Notes: a model not told the origin generated them from the letters alone. A stretch of DNA of 48,952 nt from CAYSYY01 sp964576115 [NCBI: uncultured Gemmatimonadota bacterium] (GCA_964576115.1 CAZNUA010000005.1:1-48952), one strand, 5' to 3'; shown: positions 9,114 to 17,878, counted from the first letter of the stretch. A program made the numbers and translations.

Positions 9114-10445
9114 TCAATGAAAGCGGTAGAGCAGATCGACCGAGAGATAGTTTGTCACACTGTTGTCTTCCGGTTCCCGATGACTCTCCGGAGTCAGGTT
9201 CGCGAGTACCTGGAGGGCCAGCTTCGAACCGAGCGGGATCTCGGCCAGAGCACTGAGGTCCAGGTAGAGGAAATCACTATCCCAATCGGTGGCGGCGGTA
9301 TAGTCGCGCCAGCCTGCTTCGCAGGTCAGAAAAGCCCACAACCCGTTGAGCGTCAGCAGGTTCAGTTCGCTGTAAAGAAAAGGTTGTACCCAGGAATCGG
9401 CGATGCGGGTGGTACCGAAGATGTCCTGCCAGGTGGTGTCGGTGAAGGTGGTAGCCCGATGGCCGGCCAGTCCGGCCCCGAAGCGAATCTCCCACGCCTC
9501 GGCGGGACGCCAGGTCGGACCTGCGGCCAGGCGCAGATCGGTGGCGTCATTGTAGACGATGGTCTGTCGGGCGTAGTCATAGCGATCGATCCGGGCTTCG
9601 AGCCATCCTCCCCAGGACGAGAAGGGCCGCAGACGGCCGCGTCCTTCGAGGCCGACGTGCCCGTAATCGGGGCGGGGTCCGGCTGACGGATAGTCACGCC
9701 GTCCAAGAGTGAGGCCGAGTTCGAGTTCGTCGCCGCTGTCGAAGAACCAGCCGCCGGTAGCCCGCAATCCGGCCTCGGTCCGGTCGAGCAGGGTGGAATC
9801 GGGCACGCTTTGACGCCGGCCGGAAAGTTCGAGTTCGGCCCACGGACCGGTCCATCCCCCGATCCGGGCGGCTGCAACACCCTGTAAGGAACGGGTATCG
9901 TACAACCAGCTCGTGTGGCGTTCGTAATCCCAGGCTTCGGCGTTCACCCGGGCCCGTACTGCCCGCTGCCCCGACCAGCGCCAGCTCCCGCGCAGGGTGC
10001 CGAAAAAAGCGTCATGATCGTTGGCGTAGGCGATATCACCGTCGGTGAACCGTTTGGTCTCCCAGCGCACGTCGGCGCTTCCCCCCGGTCCCTGCCAGCC
10101 GTCGTGCCGCCAGCCCGCCCCCAGGCTGTTCCAGAGGTAGGCGCGTCCGCCGAAAAAGCGGTTGCTGAGTTCGAGCCCCCCCTCATCGGTGCGTAGCGGC
10201 GACCAGAAAAGGTTGGCCTGGATGTTCCCCTCGCTGGTGGTGGTTGCGGTGTCGGCGCTCAGAACCCGGTAGTGGTGGGTGAACAGATCGTACCCCGTGC
10301 CCAACTCGAGTCGCAGACGGGGCGGTACTGCATCCACCGCCGTTGCGAGCGACGTCTGGTCGGATATCTGGGCCGACACAGCAGAGGGCATGAGCATCAC
10401 TCCCAGGACACAGAACAGACGTATGTGTGAGCTCAGATCCCCCAT
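9114..10445 (-). CDS. Predicted outer-membrane beta-barrel protein
   Basis: About 443 residues with a signal peptide cleaved after A-V-S-A-Q near residue 26. The mature chain is built of alternating amphipathic strands rich in Trp, Tyr, Gly and Arg (for example L-E-L-S-N-R-F-F-G-G-R-A-Y-L-W) with short Asp/Gly turns, the look of an outer-membrane barrel. The last strand ends Y-R-F-H, close to but not exactly a terminal aromatic. The ATG at 10445 has GGAG upstream at 12 bases and begins 16 bases after the coiled-coil gene's stop. The upstream frame start at 10472 has no ribosome site. No named family is recognised. Confidence 0.72.
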   Translation of the reverse strand: MGDLSSHIRLFCVLGVMLMPSAVSAQISDQTSLATAVDAVPPRLRLELGTGYDLFTHHYRVLSADTATTTSEGNIQANLFWSPLRTDEGGLELSNRFFGGRAYLWNSLGAGWRHDGWQGPGGSADVRWETKRFTDGDIAYANDHDAFFGTLRGSWRWSGQRAVRARVNAEAWDYERHTSWLYDTRSLQGVAAARIGGWTGPWAELELSGRRQSVPDSTLLDRTEAGLRATGGWFFDSGDELELGLTLGRRDYPSAGPRPDYGHVGLEGRGRLRPFSSWGGWLEARIDRYDYARQTIVYNDATDLRLAAGPTWRPAEAWEIRFGAGLAGHRATTFTDTTWQDIFGTTRIADSWVQPFLYSELNLLTLNGLWAFLTCEAGWRDYTAATDWDSDFLYLDLSALAEIPLGSKLALQVLANLTPESHREPEDNSVTNYLSVDLLYRFH

Positions 10446-10461
10446 GATCTGTTCGCTCCGG

Positions 10462-11574
10462 TTACGATTCATCCGGCGAAGGAGGGGGCATGCCCCTGCC
10501 GGCGCGCCGGGCGGCGGTCAGTATGAGCTTGGCGGCGGTCTGGGCTTCGGCCAGACCCTGACTGAGCCGGCCGTTCTCGAGGTGTGTCCGGGCTGCCGTC
10601 AGGTGTTCGCCGGCCTGGTTCCAGAGCCGGCGGACGGCGGCCTCGGAACGGCTGGCCAGATCTGAGTGCAGCTCCAGCAGTTCCTCGGCGTGGGCGATGG
10701 CGGTGGCCACGGCTTCGGGATTCAGAACTCCGATCGCCAGGCGCCCGGCCAGACGGGCCGCGGTGCGAGCGGTCAGCGTGCCGGCCAGAGCCTGACGCAG
10801 CTCGCCGGCCGAGAAGAAGCGTTCGGCCTCGGCCTGGGCTTCCCGGGCCCGCTCGAGGGCGGTGCGAGCGGTCTCGACGAGATCGGGCGTATCCTCGATC
10901 CGCTCGATCCGGCGGGTGGTGTCGTCGAGTTCGCGGCGCACGGCCTCCTGGGTCAGTCCGGTACGATCCATATGGCGCAGTACCTGGCGGATCAGGTTCT
11001 CGCTCTGTTCCATGAGACGGAAGGCCTGCAGGAGGTTGCCCTGCCGCCGTGCCTGCAGCGAGCGCTGATAAGCACTGTTCGCGAGAGTCAGCTGGCGGGT
11101 TACCTCGGGTGGGGCGTTTGCCCCGAGCCCTTCACGCAGGAATTGCAGGAGTTCAGAGTTGCGTTCCTCCATTCGCCCGAAATAGGGCAGGCGCTGAGCC
11201 AGGCGGCGGATCTGGGCCGAAAGCTGGCGGAGCTGGTCGTGGTTACGCCGGGCCAGAGCTTCGGCCTGGGTCCGGCGTCCGGCCTGGTAGTGCCCCTGGG
11301 CGGTTACCCACTGGCTGCGCAGGGTCTGCAGGCGTCTCAGGATCGCGTCGTCGCCGATCCGCCGGGCCAGGGGAAGGAGTTCCTCGTAGAGCACCCGGGC
11401 CTGTTCGAGAACCTGCTCCGCCTGTCGGTTCTGACCGGGGGATTGCGCGCTCACCGTGCGGATGGGGGTCCCGACCATGATCGTGGCGGCCGCAATAACG
11501 AGCCACAATCCCCCGGGAACTCTCGATGCCGGGCGATGCCCGTCGTCCGTATTTTTCAGAATGTGTCCGGCCAT
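10462..11574 (-). CDS. Exported coiled-coil protein of unknown function
   Basis: About 370 residues. The ATG at 11574 follows GGGAG at 7 bases and is preferred over 11613. An N-terminal signal segment (W-L-V-I-A-A-A-T-I-M-V-G) ends near T-V-S-A-Q. The rest is almost entirely helical, rich in Ala, Arg, Gln, Glu and Leu with few Gly/Pro, consistent with long coiled coils or helical hairpin repeats (several A-x-x-L-E-x-A-R-units). No catalytic motif is visible. It is the first gene of a co-directional set with the barrel and lipoprotein genes, so a periplasmic adaptor or scaffold role is a reasonable guess only. Confidence 0.72.
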   Translation of the reverse strand: MAGHILKNTDDGHRPASRVPGGLWLVIAAATIMVGTPIRTVSAQSPGQNRQAEQVLEQARVLYEELLPLARRIGDDAILRRLQTLRSQWVTAQGHYQAGRRTQAEALARRNHDQLRQLSAQIRRLAQRLPYFGRMEERNSELLQFLREGLGANAPPEVTRQLTLANSAYQRSLQARRQGNLLQAFRLMEQSENLIRQVLRHMDRTGLTQEAVRRELDDTTRRIERIEDTPDLVETARTALERAREAQAEAERFFSAGELRQALAGTLTARTAARLAGRLAIGVLNPEAVATAIAHAEELLELHSDLASRSEAAVRRLWNQAGEHLTAARTHLENGRLSQGLAEAQTAAKLILTAARRAGRGMPPPSPDES

Positions 11575-11723
11575 GATCATGCTCCCTCGGAACCCCTGGC
11601 CGATCGGTCCCATTGCGGATGAAAGGGATCGGACGGGTGTTTGGTGAAGCTCTCTCCGGCGTAGTAACGCAACTGGTGTGCCAATGGCGGTGAAGACCTC
11701 GAGGAGCGTCGAGTGAAATTTCT

Positions 11724-11751
11724 ATTTTATTGTTTAGCAGGAATTTGTCGA
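11724..11751 (-). promoter_or_regulatory. Promoter for the coiled-coil/barrel/lipoprotein cluster
   Basis: On the minus strand TCGACA (11746-11751) and TAAAAT (11724-11729), each 5 of 6 to sigma70 consensus, are 16 bases apart in a conspicuously AT-rich island. Just downstream, around the expected start of transcription, lies the inverted repeat CTCGA-N6-TCGAG (11698-11713), which could be an operator. The leader to the start codon would be about 140 bases. Confidence 0.5.
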
Positions 11752-11822
11752 GGAAACACAGCGGGGGGTACGGGGCCTGGAGAACCTGACGGGAGGGATA
11801 TGGATCCCAAAACGTACCATAT

Positions 11823-11840
11823 GGGACACAGGGTTGTCCC
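11823..11840 (-). terminator. Hairpin after the FN3-TPR lipoprotein gene
   Basis: GGGACA and TGTCCC flank a 6-base loop 12 bases beyond the stop. Further along the minus strand are a short T-run (GTTTTGGG) and more dyads: ATATGG-N13-CCATAT (11798-11822) and GGGAT-N4-ATCCC (11795-11808). The best reading is a terminator for the M6 protease/TPR operon. Confidence 0.45.
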
Positions 11841-11852
11841 GCTCAGGGCGCC

Positions 11853-12758
11853 TCACAGGCTACCGGCGTACTCGATCAGGGCCAGCAGGGCGGCCGGATA
11901 GGTGGAGTAGGTCACACTCCCGACGACCCAGCTGGCCGGATCGGCTGAATCCAGCCCGTTCCCCGGTACGAGCTGATTCATCAGATCCTGGGCGTGAGCG
12001 AACCAGTCCTCGCCGCTCAGGAAATAGATCTGAGCCAGGAGCAGGCGGATCAGGTCGGCGTCGATGGCGGGGTCGTGACGGAAAACATAGTGGGGATCCA
12101 GATCCAGCAGTTGCGTACCGTATACCCGGGCCTTGGTCAGACGACCGGGCAGTTCGCGATACACGATGATTCCGCCGGCCCGGGCATCGGTGCTGGCGGC
12201 CTGGTGCTGGATGGCGGTATCGAAATAGGACGCGGCTGTCGCCAGATCGTTCTGTTTCAGCAGGTTCCAGCCGAGTCCGGAATAGGCCGGGCCGTAATCC
12301 GGATCGACGTTGAGAGCGTCCTGAAAGTGATCGGCGGCACCGGCATAGTCACCCTCTTCCCAGGCGCTCCATCCCCGCTCGGTCAGCAGGGCGGCGTTGT
12401 AGGGGGTGGCGCTCACCTCCCGGGAGCGCTCGCCTTCGTTGCCGGCTTCGTCGACAGCCGAGATCGAAAACCAGTACGTGGTTCCATTCTCCAGCCCGGC
12501 CACGATGGCGTCGGTCCGGGTCGTGGCATCGCACAGCTCGTGAACGCTCTGGCCCTCGGGCCGGCGCCAGATACTGTAGGAGACGAGATCGCGGGCCAGG
12601 GACGGCGTCCAGGAGAGCGAGACCTGCCCGTCTCCGGCGACAACGATCAGGCCGCGGGGCGCGTCGGGCGGGGTCCGGTCGGGCCCGGGACCGCCCCCGC
12701 AGGCGACGGTTGCGATCGTCAACAGAAGCAGAGCTGTCGGGGCGAGGCGGCTCATCAT
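11853..12758 (-). CDS. Lipoprotein with fibronectin type III and TPR domains
   Basis: A 301-residue lipoprotein: lipobox T-V-A-C at about residues 17-20, then a Pro/Gly linker. A fibronectin type III domain (about 32-118) has P-P-D-A-P-x-G-L at its start and the L-x-x-G-T-x-Y-x-F-x-I-x-A-V-D pattern. TPR-like helices (about 122-210) include W-x-x-W-E-E-G-D-Y-A-G-A-A-D-H-F and a second A-Y-S-G-L-G-W repeat. The start codon overlaps the stop of the M6 protease gene (ATGA), indicating translational coupling and joint function at the cell surface. FN3-TPR lipoproteins usually mediate protein-protein contacts; the partner here may be the protease. The exact role is unknown. Confidence 0.8.
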   Translation of the reverse strand: MMSRLAPTALLLLTIATVACGGGPGPDRTPPDAPRGLIVVAGDGQVSLSWTPSLARDLVSYSIWRRPEGQSVHELCDATTRTDAIVAGLENGTTYWFSISAVDEAGNEGERSREVSATPYNAALLTERGWSAWEEGDYAGAADHFQDALNVDPDYGPAYSGLGWNLLKQNDLATAASYFDTAIQHQAASTDARAGGIIVYRELPGRLTKARVYGTQLLDLDPHYVFRHDPAIDADLIRLLLAQIYFLSGEDWFAHAQDLMNQLVPGNGLDSADPASWVVGSVTYSTYPAALLALIEYAGSL

Positions 12759-15493
12759 CGCAGCAGCGTCAGTTTGCGGGTCAAACGGGTGGTGCGGGTT
12801 TCGAGCACGGCCAGATAGATCCCGCTGGCCACCCGGCGGCCGTGCGCATCGGTGCCGTCCCAGCGGACCAGGTGACGGCCGGCGGCGCGGTAGCCGTCAG
12901 CCAGCACGCATACCGTCCGCCCGCGCACATCCACGATCGTGAGTCGAACCTCGCTCCCCGATCGCAGACTGAAAGCGAGCCGGGTGCTCGGATTGAAGGG
13001 GTTGGGCCAGGGTGGTTCGAGATCGGTCTGTGCCGGCCGGGGCGGGAAGGTCGAATCCTCGAAGCGCAGTTCGAAGGTGCCCTCGGACTCGACCAGGGCG
13101 GTGGCCGTGCCGGCCGAGAGATCGACTGCGGTTTCCAGCGCCTCCCACACCCCCTGCCTCTCGCGCCAGATGACGGGCGTTCGGCCGGCCGGGATCGACC
13201 GGGAAGTCCAGTCCATGACGATTTCGAGCGTCCGTCCGGGCACCCGTTCGGGAACGATGAGTGTATACCGGTCATCGCTCTCGAGCAGGGCGAAGGGGGC
13301 GTTCCGGTACACGGCTCCAGCTCCGGCCCGGGAGGTGAAGCGACCGTCGGCTGAAACCAGGGCGAAGGGCCGTCCCGCGGTCGCCAGCGCGACGGAAAGG
13401 GTCGCCTCGACCGAGGCGGCGTTCCCGGCGGCATCGGTCCCGGCGGCCCGGATGAGGTGCTGACCGGGGGTGAGGACGATGTCGGCCCGCATGATGGACG
13501 CGCCCGTACGCGCGATCCCGACCAGGTCGAGGAGGGTATCGTCAACCGTCATGCTGGAACCGGAAAGCGGCTCGCTGCCGACCAGGATGAGATCGAGATG
13601 GTCGCTCAGAACGGGATTGCGCAGGATGCCGAGGGTCAGGTCGGGAGCGGTGGCATCGACCGTGAACGACCCCGGTCCTCCGCTGTTGACCCGCCGGTGT
13701 CCGGTGTCATCGAAGGCCGACACCCGCCAGTGCCAGAGTACCCCCTCGGTCAGAGCCGAGGCCCAGACGAGGCCGGTGCCGCTCGCCGTATCCCGCGCTG
13801 CGGTGGCGAAGGTCCGGCTGGTATCGAGTTCGACCTCGTACCTGACGCCGCCCCACCCGGCCGAGGGGCTGTAAGCGTCCCAGGCCAGCTGCGGCCGGGT
13901 CTCGGCCAGGAGCGCTCCGACGGTCGGGGCGTTCAGGGCGAAACTGGGGGTGGTGAAGATATCGACCGCCATGGTGTCGGCGCTCGGGCTCTGCAGCACG
14001 ACCTCGACGTTACTATCCTCTCCGCTGCGGGTGGTACTGGCAGGCACCCCACCCGCCCAGAAATGGGTGTTGCCGGTCACGCCCGGCCACGGATCGCCGG
14101 CATCTCCGCGGTTGACGTTGGCTTCGAGGTGGAAGAGACCGTCGGCCTGTTCGAGCGCCCAGCGCAGGTCGAGGGGATTTGTGTTGACCGTCGTGACCCC
14201 GTCGTTGATGTGGTAGATCAACAGGCCGGGGCTGTGCAGCCAGGCGTCGAAACCATACGCCTGGCGGTTCTCGGCCAGGAAATATTCGTCCGGTTCCATG
14301 GCGTTCGAGTGCAACCGCACGAGGGTACCCGTGCGATAGACATCGGGCAGGTGTAGGCCGACGGCGTCGGTGGCGTCGAGTTCGATCAGGTCTTCGTACC
14401 AGCCGAGTTCGTAGCGTGAAACGGCGCACATGGCCGCCGGGCTGAAAGTGCGGTTCCAGTTTCCGCTGGCCATCAGGGCCCATTCGCCCAGGCCCTCGCT
14501 CTCGCCCCCCGAGTCTGCGCCGTCGATATCGTAGTAATCCGGCAGGCCGAAGGCATGCCCCATCTCGTGGGCGAACACGCCGACGTCGATCAGGCCCGAC
14601 GTGCCCTCTCGCGTGGCACAGTTCTGCATCGGCTGCATGACGTAGTCCCTGATCTTGACATGGCCGCCGAAACCGTCTTCGTCATCGGTTTCGAGATAGG
14701 CATACGTGCCGCGCAGCGCCGCCGAGGCCCAGTGGTAGGCCCAGCGGTGCGACCAGTAGCCCTTGGCGACCGGGTTGATGCTCGTACACTCGTAGCCCTT
14801 GAGGTTGTGCACCAGGATCAGGACGTCGACGAACCCGTCTTTCGGATTCACGTCGTACCGGCTGAAATCGACACTGTCGTCCACCGCCGCCACGACCTGA
14901 TCGATCCACTCGAGCAAGTGGTCGTCGACACTGTCGCCGTTGTTGTCGCGGTAGTAATCGGCGGCCGAATCGACCTGGGCGTAACCGAAGACATCGCCCT
15001 GCATGATGACCCGGCCGAAAGAGACGGCCTCGTAGTAATCCCGCAGCGAACCGGTGTGATCGTCCCCGGTATGGCCGGGAGCGAAGAGACGCTCGGCGAG
15101 TTCGGCCGGATCGTGACCGGCCCAATCGTTGGGGGGCGCGAAGCGTCCGACGATCACGGGATAGCGGAAGGAGTCGGCCACGGCCGTGGCCCTCCCGGCC
15201 GCTTCTGCTGAGGCGATCGACATCGCTCCCCGTGCAATCGCCCGGCGGGTGGCCCGGACCTGCTCGAGGAGAGGTTTGTGGGCCACGGCGAACTCGAAGG
15301 CATGGGGATCGACGGCGCGCAGGCGCCGGGCCAGGGGGGTGTCGGGGTATTCGCGGTGACGGTTGGGGTTGGATCGTCCGGGTTCCTGCGGCTGGGCCAG
15401 GGCACCGGTCAGCTGCAGGACCGCGGCGAGCAGGGCCGAAGCGGCCAGCGGCGCCGAGCGCCGGACGATATGCCGTGACGGACGGTTGTGCAT
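12755..15493 (-). CDS. Secreted M6-like metalloprotease with C-terminal FlgD-like sorting domain
   Basis: About 912 residues. I take ATG 15493 because a twin-Arg/hydrophobic signal peptide (ending A-L-A-Q) begins just after it; no clear Shine-Dalgarno precedes it. The zinc site H309-E-x-x-H313-x-x-G-x-x-D319 matches the immune-inhibitor-A (M6) pattern. Before it is the pro-region typical of M6 enzymes, and after it come domains with Ig-like/Big repeats. The last about 85 residues start at P-P-W-P-N-P-F-N-P-S-T and contain V-R-L-T-I-V-D-V-R-G-R, W-D-G-T-D-x-x-G and V-A-S-G-I-Y-L, a FlgD-Ig/type IX-like tail associated with surface delivery. Expected to degrade extracellular protein. Coupled to the FN3-TPR lipoprotein gene. 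Confidence 0.88.
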   Translation of the reverse strand: MHNRPSRHIVRRSAPLAASALLAAVLQLTGALAQPQEPGRSNPNRHREYPDTPLARRLRAVDPHAFEFAVAHKPLLEQVRATRRAIARGAMSIASAEAAGRATAVADSFRYPVIVGRFAPPNDWAGHDPAELAERLFAPGHTGDDHTGSLRDYYEAVSFGRVIMQGDVFGYAQVDSAADYYRDNNGDSVDDHLLEWIDQVVAAVDDSVDFSRYDVNPKDGFVDVLILVHNLKGYECTSINPVAKGYWSHRWAYHWASAALRGTYAYLETDDEDGFGGHVKIRDYVMQPMQNCATREGTSGLIDVGVFAHEMGHAFGLPDYYDIDGADSGGESEGLGEWALMASGNWNRTFSPAAMCAVSRYELGWYEDLIELDATDAVGLHLPDVYRTGTLVRLHSNAMEPDEYFLAENRQAYGFDAWLHSPGLLIYHINDGVTTVNTNPLDLRWALEQADGLFHLEANVNRGDAGDPWPGVTGNTHFWAGGVPASTTRSGEDSNVEVVLQSPSADTMAVDIFTTPSFALNAPTVGALLAETRPQLAWDAYSPSAGWGGVRYEVELDTSRTFATAARDTASGTGLVWASALTEGVLWHWRVSAFDDTGHRRVNSGGPGSFTVDATAPDLTLGILRNPVLSDHLDLILVGSEPLSGSSMTVDDTLLDLVGIARTGASIMRADIVLTPGQHLIRAAGTDAAGNAASVEATLSVALATAGRPFALVSADGRFTSRAGAGAVYRNAPFALLESDDRYTLIVPERVPGRTLEIVMDWTSRSIPAGRTPVIWRERQGVWEALETAVDLSAGTATALVESEGTFELRFEDSTFPPRPAQTDLEPPWPNPFNPSTRLAFSLRSGSEVRLTIVDVRGRTVCVLADGYRAAGRHLVRWDGTDAHGRRVASGIYLAVLETRTTRLTRKLTLLR

Positions 15494-15513
15494 GGGTTCT
15501 GGTTGGTTACACT

Positions 15514-15567
15514 GTACTCCTGTCGGCGGGCACCGGGAGCACTTTTTTTTCTGCTGACAGGGGTGCC
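15514..15567 (+). promoter_or_regulatory. Terminator-like hairpin with T8 and competing pairings ahead of the phosphatase gene
   Basis: On the plus strand CTCC/GGAG (15517-15520 with 15536-15539) plus CGG/CCG inside form a hairpin directly before eight T residues (15543-15550). A competing 9-bp pairing with one G-T wobble joins 15519-15527 to 15553-15561, and GGCACC (15529-15534) can pair with GGTGCC (15562-15567). These are mutually exclusive, as in attenuators. A weak TTGTGC-N16-TACACT (15486-15513) would start transcription at about 15520, which would leave out part of the first hairpin, so function is uncertain. Confidence 0.3.
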
Positions 15568-15614
15568 GACCGGTACCAGTGAGAAAAACGTATCCGCCCC
15601 CGGAGATGATGACC

Positions 15615-16496
15615 ATGCGGTTGCTGATTTTTACCGATGTGGACGGGACCCTGATCGATTTTGCGACCTACGAACCGGGGCCGGCGACCGGTGCCCTCGA
15701 GCGCTGCCGGCGGCTGGGCGTGCCGGTCATCCCCGTGACCAGCAAGTCGGCGGTCGAGATCGTGCGGTTGCGCTCCCGGCTCGGGCTCGAGGCTCCCTTC
15801 GCCGTCGAGAACGGGGCGGCGATCTGGGTGCCGGTAACCGATCCCGTCGCCTCGGCCGCCGGATCCCTGGCCGGCGAACGGGATATCCCTGCCGACACCC
15901 GTGACGGCTACCTGCGGGTCGTGTCCGGTACCCCCCGGGCAGAACTCGTGGCAGGTCTCGATGACGTTCTCTCCGGCCTGGGGGTCGAGAACCGGTCCCT
16001 GAGCGCCATGACGACCGAAGAGGTCGCCGAGCGGACCGGTCTGGGATCCGCCGCAGCCGCTGCGGCCGCCGACCGGGAGTTCTCGGAACCCTTCCTGCTG
16101 CTGCGCGAGGGCCGGATGCTGACCCCGGACGAACGGATCGCCCTGTTTCCCGAACTCGAGATGCGAGCCCGGGAAAGGGGTCTGACCTGTCTGCTCGGAG
16201 GGCGTTTTTTCCACCTGCTCGGTGTCCACAACAAGGGCACCGCGGTCCGTTTCCTGATCGAGGCGTACCGCCGCTCGCTCGCGGCGGGCGAGCCACCGCC
16301 GCTCACCATGGCTCTCGGAGACGCCCCCAACGACGGCGACATGCTCGCCGTCGTGGATCACCCCGTGCTCATCGCCCGCCCCGACGGCACGCACGCTTCT
16401 CTCTTTCGTCTCGCCGGGCTCGAGCGGGTCGACGGAATCGGCCCGGCCGGCTGGGCCGTCGCCGTTTCGGCCCGGCTCGACGCCCTCGGGGATTGA
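15615..16496 (+). CDS. Sugar-3-phosphoglycerate phosphatase (MPGP/GpgP family, HAD superfamily)
   Basis: A 293-residue HAD hydrolase predicted to remove phosphate from mannosyl- or glucosyl-3-phosphoglycerate, giving the compatible solute mannosyl- or glucosylglycerate. Motif I is D8-V-D10-G-T; motif II is V-T-S-K-S; a conserved Lys lies in H-N-K-G-T-A-V; and motif IV is G-D236-A-P-N-D240-G-D. The large cap insertion and the G-R-F-F-H-L-L segment fit the MPGP family. The start at 15615 has GGAG (15602-15605) at 9 bases. The synthase gene follows after 105 bases, so phosphatase precedes synthase, the reverse of the usual description. Cofactor is Mg2+ by family. Confidence 0.87.
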   Translation: MRLLIFTDVDGTLIDFATYEPGPATGALERCRRLGVPVIPVTSKSAVEIVRLRSRLGLEAPFAVENGAAIWVPVTDPVASAAGSLAGERDIPADTRDGYLRVVSGTPRAELVAGLDDVLSGLGVENRSLSAMTTEEVAERTGLGSAAAAAAADREFSEPFLLLREGRMLTPDERIALFPELEMRARERGLTCLLGGRFFHLLGVHNKGTAVRFLIEAYRRSLAAGEPPPLTMALGDAPNDGDMLAVVDHPVLIARPDGTHASLFRLAGLERVDGIGPAGWAVAVSARLDALGD

Positions 16497-16601
16497 TCTT
16501 TACCCTTCCTTCTGAGTCGGTCATCATCATGATCTGTTCGCCGGGGTTTGCGTTCGGGCCGCAGGACCGATCCCCCGGACCGGAAGGGGAGGTTTTCTCT
16601 C

Positions 16602-17822
16602 ATGGGTGATTTCTATCAGAGTCGGGTCATCGCGACCTATCATCAACTCGGCCACCGCGATCTGGAAGAACTCGAAACCGAACTCGAGCGCCTGGGCCAG
16701 AGCCATCGTCTGGTTCTGGTCCTGCCGGCTCTGTATTCCGAGTTCGAACGGCCGGCCCTGCCCCGGATCGTGGAACAGCTCACCGGGGCGACCTATATCG
16801 ACGAGATCGTCCTGGCCCTGGGCCGGGCCGGTGCAGAGCAGTTCGCTCATGCCCGAGAATTCATGAATGCACTGCCGCAGAAGGTCAGCATCATCTGGAT
16901 CGATGCCCCCGGCGTTCAGGATGTCCTGCACGCCATGGAGGATATCGGTCTCTTCGTCGGCGAGCCGGGCAAGGGACAGGCTGTCTGGCTCGCGTACGGT
17001 TACATCCTCGGCTCGGCCGAATTCAGCGTCATCGCGGTGCACGACTGCGACATTCTCTCCTACGACCGGGGCCTGCTCGCCCGGCTGGTCTACCCCGCCC
17101 TGAACCGGAACCTCGGACTGGAGTTCGTCAAGGGGTACTACGCCCGGGTTACCGACCGCATGTACGGCCGGGTCACCCGGCTCTTTATCACGCCGGTGGT
17201 GCGGGCTTTGATCCAGTTGCTGGGCCATCAGCCCTTCCTGACCTACGTCGACGATTTCCGGTACCCCCTGGCGGGGGAGGTGGCCATGACCAGCGACCTG
17301 GCCCGCCTGATCCGGATCCCGGGTGGCTGGGGTCTCGAGGTGGCGACCCTGGCCGAGGTCTACCGCAACGTCAACCCGAAGCGGATCTGCCAGGTCGATC
17401 TGGCCGACATATACGAGCACAAGCACCAGCCCCTGTCGCAGGGCGATCCGGGGGCCGGGTTGATGAAGATGTGCGTCGACATCTCCAAGAGCATCTTTCA
17501 TACCCTCGCCAGCGAGGGCATATCTTTCGGAGAGGGGCTCTTCCGCAGCCTGCACGCCGCCTATCTGCGCCACGCCCAGGACACGATCCGCAAGTGCGCC
17601 GGTGATGCCGTTCTCAACGGTCTCATCTACGACCGTCACAAAGAAGGTCTGGCGGTCGAGACCTTCGCTCAGGCGCTTCAGATCGGCGGTGAAGAGTTCA
17701 AATCGAAACCCTCCGGAACCTCGGAGATTCCCAACTGGAGCCGGGTGGCCGATGCTCTGCCCGACATCCATGACCGCCTGGTGGAGGTGGTCCGCGAGCT
17801 CAACGAGGACGCCGGCGCCTGA
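16602..17822 (+). CDS. gpgS: Glucosyl-3-phosphoglycerate synthase-like glycosyltransferase (GT81-like)
   Basis: A 406-residue GT-A glycosyltransferase expected to join a sugar from a nucleotide sugar to 3-phosphoglycerate in the cytoplasm. D148-C-D150 in V-H-D-C-D is the metal-binding DxD motif, and the preceding G-E-P-G-K-G-Q segment (about 120-126) is typical of nucleotide-sugar binding in this family. It resembles the non-actinobacterial GpgS group rather than GT55 mannosyl-3-phosphoglycerate synthase, which is why I favour glucosylglycerate over mannosylglycerate. AGGGGAGG (16585-16592) lies 9 bases before the ATG. It pairs with the upstream phosphatase, a two-step route to an organic solute used under salt, heat or nitrogen stress. 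Confidence 0.78.
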   Translation: MGDFYQSRVIATYHQLGHRDLEELETELERLGQSHRLVLVLPALYSEFERPALPRIVEQLTGATYIDEIVLALGRAGAEQFAHAREFMNALPQKVSIIWIDAPGVQDVLHAMEDIGLFVGEPGKGQAVWLAYGYILGSAEFSVIAVHDCDILSYDRGLLARLVYPALNRNLGLEFVKGYYARVTDRMYGRVTRLFITPVVRALIQLLGHQPFLTYVDDFRYPLAGEVAMTSDLARLIRIPGGWGLEVATLAEVYRNVNPKRICQVDLADIYEHKHQPLSQGDPGAGLMKMCVDISKSIFHTLASEGISFGEGLFRSLHAAYLRHAQDTIRKCAGDAVLNGLIYDRHKEGLAVETFAQALQIGGEEFKSKPSGTSEIPNWSRVADALPDIHDRLVEVVRELNEDAGA

Positions 17823-17878
17823 ACCTCGGCGGTGCGGCGCCCGGGCCCGCAATTCCATACCTGGAGGTCCGAAACTCC

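Noticed and set aside
15519-15567. H-type pseudoknot from the two competing pairings
   Set aside because: The two stems would be joined by a 0-base loop that cannot span a 9-bp helix; alternative hairpins are the safer description.
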